Assembly: GCF_035917975.1 (NCBI RefSeq)
Contig: NZ_CP109130.1
Coordinates: 7,130,001 to 7,194,000 of the forward strand
Length of the DNA stretch: 64,000 nt
Direction: 5' to 3'
From: Streptosporangium sp. NBC_01756
GTDB lineage: Bacteria; Actinomycetota; Actinomycetes; Streptosporangiales; Streptosporangiaceae
A model generated the notes under the pieces. The model had not been told where the DNA came from and searched no databases. It worked only from the letters and a program-made list of their open reading frames with translations. A program made the translations under genes and the position numbers. Of this stretch, positions 36,753 to 44,780 are shown one piece after another (the first letter of the stretch is position 1; every line of letters begins with the position of its first letter).

Positions 36753-37070
36753 CCGAACCCGCCCTCCACCCGACCGTCTCCGACACGAACACGATCAAGC
36801 AGAAACTCCACCCAACCAGCCACATTCACCGCTCCGCAACGATCACGAACCGCAATCGCGACCTCTCACTCCGCTACCTGGCGGCTGGGGACATGTTCGG
36901 GAGCGGAGGGCCCAGTAGGGAAGCCACAGCGGGGCGGCGCGATCAGGATCTTCCTTGATCTCGGCGCCAGACACGAGCATTCTTCCCGGGTGTCGGATCC
37001 AGGTAGCCGGGGAAGCCGGCGGCTCCTCACGTCCGCGGCAGGAGCGCGTCGCGGACGTGAACGGATGGCA
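36753..37070. other. Transposon right end and flank, no gene
   Basis: 318 bp. It holds the region upstream of tnpA, the right terminal repeat (36874-36912), the CAGTA target copy (36913-36917) and 153 bp of unoccupied island DNA. No convincing gene or promoter was recognised. Confidence 0.6.
36874..36912 (-). repeat. Right terminal inverted repeat of the Tn3-family transposon
   Basis: 39 bp, inverse of 25987-26025 with one mismatch; followed by CAGTA at 36913-36917. Confidence 0.92.
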
Positions 37071-37724
37071 TCAGAGGCCGAACATCGGGCGGCAAACTGT
37101 CATCCCGTCGACCCTTACCGGGTGCCGGTTCTGCTGAGTCCACTTCTGCCTGGTGAGCCGCAGACGATCAGACACGACGGCCTCGTCACCACGGGCGTCG
37201 ACCGAGACGCCGTCGTGCTCGTAGCCGAGCTTGCGGGACACGCCCTGAGAGGCGTGGTTGTCCTGGAACACCTCGGTACGCGCAGCACGTGCGTCGAGGT
37301 AGTCGAAGGCCAGGGTGAGCAGACCGATCCGAGCTTCGGTTCCATAGCCCTTGCCCTGGTATTCGATGCCCAGCCACGCGGATGTTATGACCTCCCGAAC
37401 GACTAGGAAATCGCTTGCTCGAAGCGTGACCACGCCAAGCGGTTGGCCGTGGTGGAAGACCCCAAATCCGAGCCGCCACGCTGCCACGCTCCATCCTGCG
37501 AGCTTGCTCCAGTGTTCCTGAAGCACAGACCGTGCCCGATCCTCGGGACCGCCGTCGGTCCACGGAGTCAAGAACGGGCGCTCGTCTGCCCGGTGCACGC
37601 CTTTGCCTGCGAGATTTGCGAGTGCCGCCAGTTCCTCCTCACGCGGCAGGCGGAGTTCAAGTCGCGGTGTGAAGATGGTCAGGCCGTATTGGGGCCATAG
37701 GTCAGCAAGCACGGGCCGAATCAT
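37071..37724 (-). CDS. GNAT-family acetyltransferase (RimJ/RimL-like)
   Basis: 217 aa. TIFTPRLELRLPREEELAAL is the typical N-terminus, GVVTLRASDF and VITSAWLGIEYQGKGYGTEA (the acetyl-CoA loop with QGKGYG) form the core, and NHASQGVSRKLGYEHDGVS the C-terminal part. Members acetylate N-termini of ribosomal proteins, antibiotics or small amines; the substrate is not predictable. It lies between the transposon and the IS30 gene, inside the outer island borders, so it may be a passenger of the IS30-type element. Confidence 0.85.
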   Translation of the reverse strand: MIRPVLADLWPQYGLTIFTPRLELRLPREEELAALANLAGKGVHRADERPFLTPWTDGGPEDRARSVLQEHWSKLAGWSVAAWRLGFGVFHHGQPLGVVTLRASDFLVVREVITSAWLGIEYQGKGYGTEARIGLLTLAFDYLDARAARTEVFQDNHASQGVSRKLGYEHDGVSVDARGDEAVVSDRLRLTRQKWTQQNRHPVRVDGMTVCRPMFGL

Positions 37725-37853
37725 GATGACTCAGACCTCGCCACGCAACTGAATTGCTGCCAAGCTCGGGATTGTCATCGGCATGTCAGTGCGTCGCCCT
37801 TGACTGCGATCTTGCCCGTTGAGCCGCAGTGCTGAGAACCGCGGCCCGCCAGA

Positions 37854-39079
37854 TCAGACGCAGATTGCCAAGAGCTCCGCGAGACGCCCCGCAGGGGTGT
37901 CCCAGCCGAGCGTCTTGCGAGGTCTGGAGTTCAGCTCAGCGGCAACCGCGTCGAGCTGGTCGCGGGTGTGCACCGACAGGTCGGTGCCTTTGGGGAAGTA
38001 CTGGCCCACCCTGCACCAATAGGTGTTCTCGTTCGAGCCGCGCTGCCAGGGGCTGGCCGAGTCGCAGAAGTAGACGGGCATCTCGGCGGCGATGGAGAAC
38101 TCGTGGTGGCGGCCCATCTCACTGCCCTGGTCCCAAGTCAGGGAGCGCCTGAGCTGAGCAGGCAGCGTGACCATCGTCTCGAGCAGACATCGCGCATGCG
38201 CTCGGCGCTGCGGCCGCGCGGAAGGTGGATGAGCGTCACGTAGCGGGTGCTGCGCTCGACCAGGGTGCCGATGGCCGAGGCGCCGTTCTGGCCAATGATG
38301 CAGTCACCCTCCCAGTGGCCGGGCACCGTCCGGTCGTCGGCCTCGGCCGGCCGTTCGCTGATCATGACCATGGGCGCGCTGTAGCGGGGCTGGCGCTGCT
38401 GGGCCAGGCGGCGCGGCTTGCGCATGGCGCGGCCGGTGCGCAGCGCCCGTGTCAGCTCGCGGCGCAGCTCGCCGCGGCCTTGAACGTAGAGCGCCTGGTA
38501 GATGGTCTCGTGGCACACATGCATCTCCGCCCGCTCAGGGAAGCTCTTGCGCAGACTCTGGACGATCTGCTCCGGGCTCCACCGCTTGTGCAGGCGGTCC
38601 TGAATGTATGCCCGTAACTCCAGGTTCTGCCCGATCTTGCCGGGCTTAGGGCGGGGCCGGCGCGCGTCGGCGCGGGCCTGGGCCGCGTGCGGCCGGTACT
38701 GGCCGTTGCCGGGGTGGCGGTTGCGGCGGATCTCCCGGCTGATGGTGGACGGCGCGCGGCCGAGCTCGCGCGCGATCTCGCGGATCGACACTTTCTCCCG
38801 TACCCGGTCAGCGATGTGGATGCGCTCGGTCTCGTTCAGGTAGCGCCCACGGACATCTGGGGGCGCCGCCGATGTGATCGGTGGCGCCCCCACGTGCTTG
38901 CCGGTCGGATTGCGGCCGTTACGCCATCGCCGTCCGGTCCGGAGGTTGATGCCGACGATCCGGCATGCCTCCTTGTTGCTCAGGCCCTGCTGCACGAGGC
39001 GCAAGTATGCCGCCCGCTCTCGGGAAAGCGCCCTGCGCCCCCGAGTGAGTTCCCGGTCCTCCCGTATCTCGAAGTCCAT
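37854..39079 (-). pseudogene. IS30-family transposase, frameshifted
   Basis: The first frame (39079 to about 38190) has the HTH region LSNKEACRIVGINLRTGRRW, REIARELGRAPSTISREIRR and the first catalytic block VPGHWEGDCIIG. After LPRGRSAERMRD the match continues in another frame (from about 38186) with TMVTLPAQLRRSLTWDQGSE, PWQRGSNENT and LNSRPRKTLGWDTPAGRL. One extra G near 38186-38190 would restore a single protein of about 400 aa. The expected IS30 end next to the stop codon is missing. Upstream, GGTCGTCGCAACAC lies 19 bp before the ATG. Confidence 0.85.
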
Positions 39080-39097
39080 CGCATCCCCTCATCTGGG

Positions 39098-39147
39098 GTG
39101 TTGCGACGACCACTAGAAGAGAAGATCTCCTCCCGGGGCCCTTTCAC
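39098..39147 (-). repeat. Right island border: IS30-like terminal sequence plus arm
   Basis: Inverse of the left border: GGTCGTCGCAACAC (39098-39111 on the minus strand) and the 20-base arm (39128-39147). Confidence 0.65.
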
Positions 39148-39159
39148 ACAGCTGCATGT

Positions 39160-39184
39160 CGGTCCCCTCGGGAAGAGGGGACCG
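39160..39184 (-). terminator. Putative ileS terminator
   Basis: CGGTCCCCTC and GAGGGGACCG form a perfect 10-bp stem with a 5-base loop, 10 bp after the ileS stop. No T-run follows, as is common in high-GC actinobacteria. Confidence 0.65.
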
Positions 39185-39194
39185 CTGTTCGAGG

Positions 39195-42100
39195 TCAGAC
39201 GGTACGGCGGAGCTGGAAGGTCAGACCGAGGTCGGCGTCGTGCCGGCTGGGGAGATCGTCGGTGGCGCCCTCGTTGAGGGAGACGGCGAGGATCTCGGCG
39301 GCGACCGTGCCGCCCTGGGTGCGCAGCGCCTCGGCCAGGTCGTCGTCGCCGGTGGACCACCACACGTCGATCCGGTCGGTGATGGACAGGCCGGTCGACT
39401 TGCGGGCCTCCTGGAGCAGCCGGATGACGTCGCGGAGCAGGCCGGAGCGGCGCAGGTCGTCGGTGATGGTCAGGTCGAGGGCGACCGTCTCGCCGATGCC
39501 GGTGCCGATGGCCCCGGTCTCCACGGCCCAGCCGGACTTCGGCTGCTCGGTGACGATCACTTCCTCGCCGCTCAGCTCGACCGTCCCCAGCTCGCCGGCG
39601 TCCACCGAGACCGCCGCTCCCGCGCGGAGGGTGCGGGCGAGTGCCCCGGCGTCGGCGGCGGTGACGGCCGCGGCGACCAGCTTGGTCTGCGAGCCGAACC
39701 TCTTGCCCAGCGCCCGGAAGTTGGGCTTGACCGTGAAGGAGACCAGATCGGCCCCCATCCCCGACAGGTCCTCCAGGCCCTGCACGTTGAGCTCGTCGGC
39801 GATCAGCTCACGCAGCTCCGGAGAGAGCGAGGCCCAGCCGCGAGCGCCGACCAGCGCGCGGCCGAGCGGCTGGCGGGTCTTGACCCCGCTGGAGGCGCGG
39901 GCCGAGCGGCCCAGCTCCACCAGGCGGCGGACCAGCGCCATCTGCTCCGAGAGCGCGGGGTCCAGCAGGTCCTCGGCCACGGAGGGCCAGGTGGCCAGGT
40001 GGACCGAGGAGGGGCTGCCGGTGTCGCGGAGCACGTCCCAGACGTAGTCGGTGATGAACGGCACCACCGGCGACATCAGCCGGGTGACGGTCTCCAGGCA
40101 CTCGTACAGGGTGGCGAAGGCCGCGGCGTCACCGGACCAGAACCGGCGTCGGGAGCGCCGCACGTACCAGTTGGACAGGTCGTCGAGGAACTCCGCCAGC
40201 CGTCGTCCGACCCGGGCGGTGTCGAACTCGTCCAGCGAGGCGGTGACCTCGGCCACCGTCCGGTGCAGCTCGGCCAGAGCCCAGCGGTCGATCAGCGGCC
40301 GCTCGGCGTGCGGAGGGGCCTCGGCGAGCATGGACGGCGACCACGACTCGGCGTTGGCGTAGAGCGTGAAGAACGACGCGGTGTTCCAGTAGGTCAGCAG
40401 GACCTTGCGGACGATCTCCTCCAGTGCGCCGTGCCCCACCCTGCGGGCTGCCCACGGCGAACCGGCGCAGGCCATGTACCAGCGCAGCGCGTCGGCGCCG
40501 TTCTGGTCCATCAGCGTGATCGGCTCCAGTACGTTGCCCAGGTGCTTGCTCATCTTGCGGCCGTCCTCGGCGAGGATCAGGCCGAGGCAGAGCACGTTCT
40601 CGTACGAGGACCTGCCGAAGACCAGCGTGCCGACCGCCATCAGCGAGTAGAACCAGCCACGCGTCTGGTCGGTGGCCTCGCAGATGAACTGCGCGGGGTA
40701 GGCCGTCTCGAGCATGTCGGGGTTCTGGTACGGCGCGCCCCACTGGGCGAACGGCATCGAGCCCGAGTCGTACCAGGCGTCGATCACGTCCGGCACCCGG
40801 CGCGCCTCGGCCCCGCAGGTGGGGCAGGGCAGCGTGACGTCGTCCACGTAGGGGCGGTGCGGGTCGAGCGCGGACACGTCCTGGCCCGACAGCCGGCCCA
40901 GCTCCTCCAGCGAGCCGACGCAGGTGACGTGTGAATCGTCGGCGGAGCAGATCCACAGCGGCAGCGGCGTGCCCCAGTAACGCGACCGCGACAGCGACCA
41001 GTCGACGTTGTTGCGCAGCCATTCGCCGAAGCGGCCCCACTTGATCGTCTCGGGGTACCAGTTGGTCTTCTCGTTCTCGGCGAGGAGCTGCTCCTTGATC
41101 GCCGTGGTACGGATGTACCAGGCGGGGAGCGCGTAGTAGAGCAGCGCGGTGTGGCAGCGCCAGCAGTGCGGATAGCTGTGCTCGAAGTGGCCGCCCCGGT
41201 AGAGCAGGCCGCGGGCCTGGAGGTCCTCGGTGAGGCCCTCGTCGGCCTCCTTGAAGAACTGCCCGCCGACCTGCGGGACGCCGTCGAGGAAGCGCCCGTC
41301 GGGACCGATCGGGTTGACCACCGGCAGGCCGTACCGCTTGCAGGTGGTCATGTCGTCGGCGCCGAAGGCGGGGGCCTGGTGGACCAGGCCGGTGCCGTCC
41401 TCGGTGGTGACGTAGTAGCCGAGCACCACGTAGTGCGCGCCGGGGATGTCGATCAGGTCGAAGGGGCGGGAGTAGGTGGTGTGCTCCAGGTCGGCGCCCT
41501 GGAAGGTGGCCAGCACCTCGGCGTCCTCGCCCAGCGCGGAGACCAGCAGCGGCTCGGCCACCACCAGCACCTCGTCGGATCCCGCGGGACGCGCCGCGAC
41601 GTAGGTCACGTCGGGGTGGACGGCCACCGCGGTGTTGGAGACCAGGGTCCAGGGTGTGGTGGTCCAGATCAGCAGCGAGGCGCCGAGATCGGCCAGCGGA
41701 CCCGAGGTGGCGGGCATGCGGACGTAGACCGACGGGCTGGAGACGGTCTCGTAGCCGCCCGGCTGGCCGAGCTCGTGGTCGGACAGGCCGGTGCCGCAGC
41801 GCGGGCAGTAGGGGGTGATCCGGAAGTCGCGGAACAGCAGGTCCTTGTCGAAGACGACCTTGAGCGACCACCAGACGGACTCCACGTAGGCCGGGTCCAT
41901 CGTGCGGTAGGCCGCCGACAGGTCGATCCAGTAGCCCATCCGCTCGGTCATGTCCTCGAAGGCGTCCACGTGCCGCAGCACCGACGCGCGGCACTTGTCG
42001 TTGAACTCGGCGACGCCGTACGCCTCGATGTCCTTCTTGCCGGAGAGGCCGAGCTCCTTCTCGACGGCGACCTCGACGGGCAGGCCGTGGCAGTCCCAGC

Positions 42101-42359
42101 CCGCTTTGCGGGGCACGTTGTAGCCCTGCATCGACTTGTAGCGGGGAAAGAGGTCCTTGAAGACGCGGGCCTCGACGTGGTGCACGCCGGGCATGCCGTT
42201 GGCGGTGGGCGGGCCCTCGTAGAAGACCCAGTTGGGGCCGCCGGCGTTCTGCTCGACCGAGCGCTCGAAGACCTTGCCGTCCCGCCAGCGGTCGAGCACC
42301 TCGTGTTCAAGCGCGGGCAGGTCGACCTGCGCGGGAAGAGAACGGAAATAGGCGGACAT
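39195..42359 (-). CDS. ileS: Isoleucyl-tRNA synthetase
   Basis: 1054 aa from ATG 42359, which has GGAGG ten bases upstream and gives MSAYFRSLPAQVDLPALEHE. An in-frame ATG at 42413 lies directly behind the T-box and would add 18 residues; it is an unlikely start. FYEGPPTANGMPGVHH carries the HIGH signature, GWDCHGLPVEV and LLIWTTTPWTLVSNTAVAVHP belong to the catalytic and editing domains, and DGRKMSKHLGN near residue 600 is the KMSKS motif. CPRCGTG, CHTA and CPTCGAEARR suggest zinc sites. Translation is controlled by the T-box leader. Confidence 0.96.
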   Translation of the reverse strand: MSAYFRSLPAQVDLPALEHEVLDRWRDGKVFERSVEQNAGGPNWVFYEGPPTANGMPGVHHVEARVFKDLFPRYKSMQGYNVPRKAGWDCHGLPVEVAVEKELGLSGKKDIEAYGVAEFNDKCRASVLRHVDAFEDMTERMGYWIDLSAAYRTMDPAYVESVWWSLKVVFDKDLLFRDFRITPYCPRCGTGLSDHELGQPGGYETVSSPSVYVRMPATSGPLADLGASLLIWTTTPWTLVSNTAVAVHPDVTYVAARPAGSDEVLVVAEPLLVSALGEDAEVLATFQGADLEHTTYSRPFDLIDIPGAHYVVLGYYVTTEDGTGLVHQAPAFGADDMTTCKRYGLPVVNPIGPDGRFLDGVPQVGGQFFKEADEGLTEDLQARGLLYRGGHFEHSYPHCWRCHTALLYYALPAWYIRTTAIKEQLLAENEKTNWYPETIKWGRFGEWLRNNVDWSLSRSRYWGTPLPLWICSADDSHVTCVGSLEELGRLSGQDVSALDPHRPYVDDVTLPCPTCGAEARRVPDVIDAWYDSGSMPFAQWGAPYQNPDMLETAYPAQFICEATDQTRGWFYSLMAVGTLVFGRSSYENVLCLGLILAEDGRKMSKHLGNVLEPITLMDQNGADALRWYMACAGSPWAARRVGHGALEEIVRKVLLTYWNTASFFTLYANAESWSPSMLAEAPPHAERPLIDRWALAELHRTVAEVTASLDEFDTARVGRRLAEFLDDLSNWYVRRSRRRFWSGDAAAFATLYECLETVTRLMSPVVPFITDYVWDVLRDTGSPSSVHLATWPSVAEDLLDPALSEQMALVRRLVELGRSARASSGVKTRQPLGRALVGARGWASLSPELRELIADELNVQGLEDLSGMGADLVSFTVKPNFRALGKRFGSQTKLVAAAVTAADAGALARTLRAGAAVSVDAGELGTVELSGEEVIVTEQPKSGWAVETGAIGTGIGETVALDLTITDDLRRSGLLRDVIRLLQEARKSTGLSITDRIDVWWSTGDDDLAEALRTQGGTVAAEILAVSLNEGATDDLPSRHDADLGLTFQLRRTV

Positions 42360-42370
42360 AACGGGCGGGA

Positions 42371-42619
42371 CCTCCACGCTGGTGCTGGCAGTGGCGTGGA
42401 GGGACGAAGCCATGACGGCCCCGCGGTACCACCCTCCTTGACCCTCCGGTGGGAAGGCCCTCTTCTTTTGGTCGCTGCCGGGTCTACTGGGTTGCGGGAA
42501 CCGTTCTTCCGGCGGCTCCGGGGTGATTCTCCCTCCGGGCCTCGCCCCGGGCTCACACCGTCCCCGGGTCGCTCGTGCGAGGGGGTTCGGAGGTGGCTGT
42601 CCCCATCAACGCCTTGCGA
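42371..42619 (-). promoter_or_regulatory. T-box riboswitch (translational type) in front of ileS
   Basis: The conserved T-box AGGGTGGTACCGCG lies at 42422-42435 on the minus strand. Downstream, CCTCCACGC (42394-42402) pairs perfectly with GCGTGGAGG (42371-42379), hiding the GGAGG ribosome site of ileS; freeing it should allow initiation. Upstream lie GC-rich stems and a candidate Ile specifier ATC in GAGAATCACC (plus 42525-42527). A possible -10 TATCGT sits at 42626-42631. Uncharged tRNA-Ile would activate translation. Confidence 0.88.
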
Positions 42620-42812
42620 ACTCACACGATAACGCACCGGCCTGCTCGAAGCTTCCCGATATGAACCGCGCGGGGGAATCGGGAGAGCGGGGCCGGATGT
42701 TACGGGAGTGGTAAACCGCACGGCGGGTCGTTTGCCGTTCTGTTATGAGGGACCTAGGCTGCCCGCACCGTTTACCGCATGGGATACGGTCCGATCGAGC
42801 AAGGAGGCCGAC

Positions 42813-43232
42813 ATGGCCGCGACTGTACGCGCAGACGGGAGCGCGGTAGCGCCGTCGGAGGACAGTACCGTCGTCACCTGGTCGGCCGAGGAGCTCGCGG
42901 AGGTCCGCGAGCGACTGGCCACGGAGATCCAGGAGCTGAACCGGGAGATCAACAAGGCCGAGACCGAGATCGCCTCAAGTGACGTGGCCGACGGGGCGGG
43001 GGACGACCAGGCCGATGCCGGGGCCCGTACGTATGAACGGGAACGCGAGATCGCCCTTACCCTGAATTCACGCGACCTGGTCGCGCAGAACGAGCGGGCG
43101 ATCGCCCGTATCGACGCGGGAACCTACGGAGTGTGCGAATCGTGCCACAAGCCGATCGGCAAGGAGCGTCTTCAGGCGTTCCCGAGGGCGACGCTGTGCG
43201 TGGCCTGCAAGCAGCGGGAGGAGCGCCGCTGA
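42813..43232 (+). CDS. TraR/DksA-family zinc-finger regulator
   Basis: 139 aa from ATG 42813 with AAGGAGG upstream. The N-terminal part is a helical hairpin (TWSAEELAEVRERLATEI, then QELNREINKAETEI). The C-terminal zinc finger is GTYGVCESCHKPIGKERLQ and [12 protein letters not shown] (C-x2-C, C-x2-C). Such proteins bind in the RNA polymerase secondary channel or regulate sporulation-stage genes in actinomycetes. Its stop overlaps the proposed lspA start, and traR-lspA-rluD is a conserved order. Confidence 0.9.
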   Translation: MAATVRADGSAVAPSEDSTVVTWSAEELAEVRERLATEIQELNREINKAETEIASSDVADGAGDDQADAGARTYEREREIALTLNSRDLVAQNERAIARIDAGTYGVCESCHKPIGKERLQAFPRATLCVACKQREERR

Positions 43233-43798
43233 CCGGCGACGTCGTCGACGGGGCGGCCGCCGCCCCGTCCGGGGTGCGGCGGATCGCCGTGCTGGCGGCA
43301 ATCGCCCCGATCGTCTACATACTCGACCTGGTCACCAAGACGGTCGTGTTGAGGACGCTCGAAGACAGGGAGCCGTTTGTCGTCATCCCCGGACTGCTCC
43401 AGTTCCGGGTCATCTTCAACTCCGGGGCCGCGTTCAGCATCGGCACCGGCATGACGATCGTCTTCACGTTCGTCGCGGCCGGAGTGGTGATCGCGATTCT
43501 GCGTACCGCGCGGCAGCTGCGCAGTCTGCCGTGGGCGGTCACACTCGGCCTGATGCTCGGCGGGGCGTTCGGGAACCTGACCGACCGAATCCTCCGCTGG
43601 CCCGCGGGCTTCGGCCGGCCGTCGCCGTTCCAGGGGCATGTGGTCGACTTCATCGAGACCTTCCCGGGACACTTCCCGGTCTTCAACGTCGCCGACTCGG
43701 CGATCGTCTGCGGTGGGATCCTGGCCGTCTTCCTCGCCTGGCGGGGCTACCAGATCGACGGCACGCGCGACATGGGAGAGAAGAAGAGCGATGGCTGA
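43229..43798 (+). CDS. lspA: Lipoprotein signal peptidase LspA
   Basis: 189 aa if translation starts at the CTG at 43229, which overlaps the upstream TGA (CTGA) and has GGGAGGAG six bases before it. The first in-frame GTG is at 43274 and would give 174 aa. Four membrane helices; the catalytic Asp pair is in [12 protein letters not shown] and [26 protein letters not shown] is the third conserved box. It cleaves the signal peptide of diacylglyceryl-prolipoproteins. It overlaps rluD by 8 bp. Confidence 0.92.
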   Translation: MTGDVVDGAAAAPSGVRRIAVLAAIAPIVYILDLVTKTVVLRTLEDREPFVVIPGLLQFRVIFNSGAAFSIGTGMTIVFTFVAAGVVIAILRTARQLRSLPWAVTLGLMLGGAFGNLTDRILRWPAGFGRPSPFQGHVVDFIETFPGHFPVFNVADSAIVCGGILAVFLAWRGYQIDGTRDMGEKKSDG

Positions 43799-44720
43799 AC
43801 AGCGGAGTCTCCCGGTCCCCGAGGGGCTGGAGGGCGAGCGTCTCGACGCCGCCCTGTCCCGGCTGTTCGGCCTGTCGCGCACCCGTGCGGCCGAGCTGAT
43901 CGTCTCCGGCGACGTGCTGGTGGACGGCTCGCCCGCCGCCAAGTCCGACCGGGTCCACGCCGGCGCGTGGCTGGAGGTCAGTCTGCCGCCGCCGCCCACC
44001 GCGCCGATGCCGGTGGCGGAGCCCGTCCCCGGTATGAAGATCATTTATGAGGACGACGACATCGTGGTCGTCAACAAGCCCATCGGGGTGGCCGCCCATC
44101 CGACCACCGGCTGGACCGGGCCCACCGTGATCGGCGGGCTGCTCGGCACCGGGCACCGGGTGGCGACGAGCGGCGCCGCGGAGCGCCAGGGGATCGTGCA
44201 CCGCCTGGACGCCAACACCACCGGCGCGATGGTCGTGGCCAAGAGCGAGCACGCCTACTCGCATCTCAAGCGGGCCTTCAAGGAGCGCACGGTCGAGAAG
44301 CGCTACCACGCGCTGGTCCAGGGCCACCCCGATCCGCTGCGCGGTACCGTCGACGCGCCGATCGACCGGCACCCTTCCGGAGACGGCCGGTTCGCGGTCG
44401 TGGCCGGAGGCAAGGAGTCGGTGACCCACTACGACACGATCGAGGCGTTCCGCGCGGCGTCGCTGCTGGACATCAAGCTGGAGACCGGCCGGACCCACCA
44501 GATCCGGGTGCACATGTCGGCGCTGCGCCACCCGTGTGTCGGCGACATGATGTACGGCGCGGATCCCACACTGGCCGCGCGGCTGGGCATGTCGCGGCAG
44601 TGGCTGCACGCGGTCTCCCTGGCCTTCGAGCATCCCGCGACGGGCGAGTGGGTCTCCTTCGTCACCGACTACCCCGACGACCTGGCCCATGCCCTGAAGG
44701 TCGTCGGCAACGAGTCATAG
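43791..44720 (+). CDS. Pseudouridine synthase RluD family
   Basis: 309 aa from ATG 43791. The N-terminal S4 domain ([20 protein letters not shown]) is followed by the catalytic block [20 protein letters not shown], where HRLD carries the nucleophilic Asp; the usual TSG is TTG here. [12 protein letters not shown] and [15 protein letters not shown] complete the fold. It probably modifies 23S rRNA helix 69. It is the last gene of traR-lspA-rluD. Confidence 0.93.
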   Translation: MAEQRSLPVPEGLEGERLDAALSRLFGLSRTRAAELIVSGDVLVDGSPAAKSDRVHAGAWLEVSLPPPPTAPMPVAEPVPGMKIIYEDDDIVVVNKPIGVAAHPTTGWTGPTVIGGLLGTGHRVATSGAAERQGIVHRLDANTTGAMVVAKSEHAYSHLKRAFKERTVEKRYHALVQGHPDPLRGTVDAPIDRHPSGDGRFAVVAGGKESVTHYDTIEAFRAASLLDIKLETGRTHQIRVHMSALRHPCVGDMMYGADPTLAARLGMSRQWLHAVSLAFEHPATGEWVSFVTDYPDDLAHALKVVGNES

Positions 44721-44780
44721 CGGCCACCCGTACGCGCGGAGCGGCACCCCTCAGCCGTCGGCCTGTCCCGAAGCGCTCGT

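Larger units (their letters stand above)
25987..36912. mobile_element. Complete Tn3-family transposon, 10,926 bp, with 5-bp target duplication
   Basis: The 39-bp ends at 25987-26025 and 36874-36912 are inverted and match at 38 of 39 positions (GGCCCTCCGCTCCCGAAC...). CAGTA directly precedes the left end (25982-25986) and directly follows the right end (36913-36917), the 5-bp duplication expected for Tn3-type transposition. The element encodes a serine resolvase and TnpA at its right and three passenger modules: the ArsR operon between miniature elements, the tyrosine-recombinase trio, and the monooxygenase/TetR pair. Confidence 0.92.
25818..39147. mobile_element. Nested 13.3-kb genomic island between convergent genes
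   Basis: The left border (25818-25865) and right border (39098-39147) are inverted copies of each other: a 19/20-base arm beginning GTGAA(A)GGGCCCCGGGAGGA, a 14-16-base unrelated spacer, then an identical GGTCGTCGCAACAC. The inner motif lies just upstream of the IS30 transposase at the right border, so it looks like an IS30-type terminal sequence. Removing the Tn3 transposon inside leaves about 2.4 kb holding the IS30 transposase remnant and a GNAT gene. The island lies between the rightward membrane-protein gene and the leftward ileS. Confidence 0.65.

Noticed and set aside
36918..36980. A minus-strand frame starting MLVSGAEIKEDPDRAAP that would continue across the pre-insertion CAGTA site into 25860-25986
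   Set aside because: It reads through with no stop into the antisense of the 24155 gene and has no recognisable domain, so I cannot claim that the transposon broke a real gene.
37725..37853. Expected IS30 terminal repeat next to the transposase stop
   Set aside because: Only weak partial matches such as TGCGTCGCCC are present; no convincing end was found.
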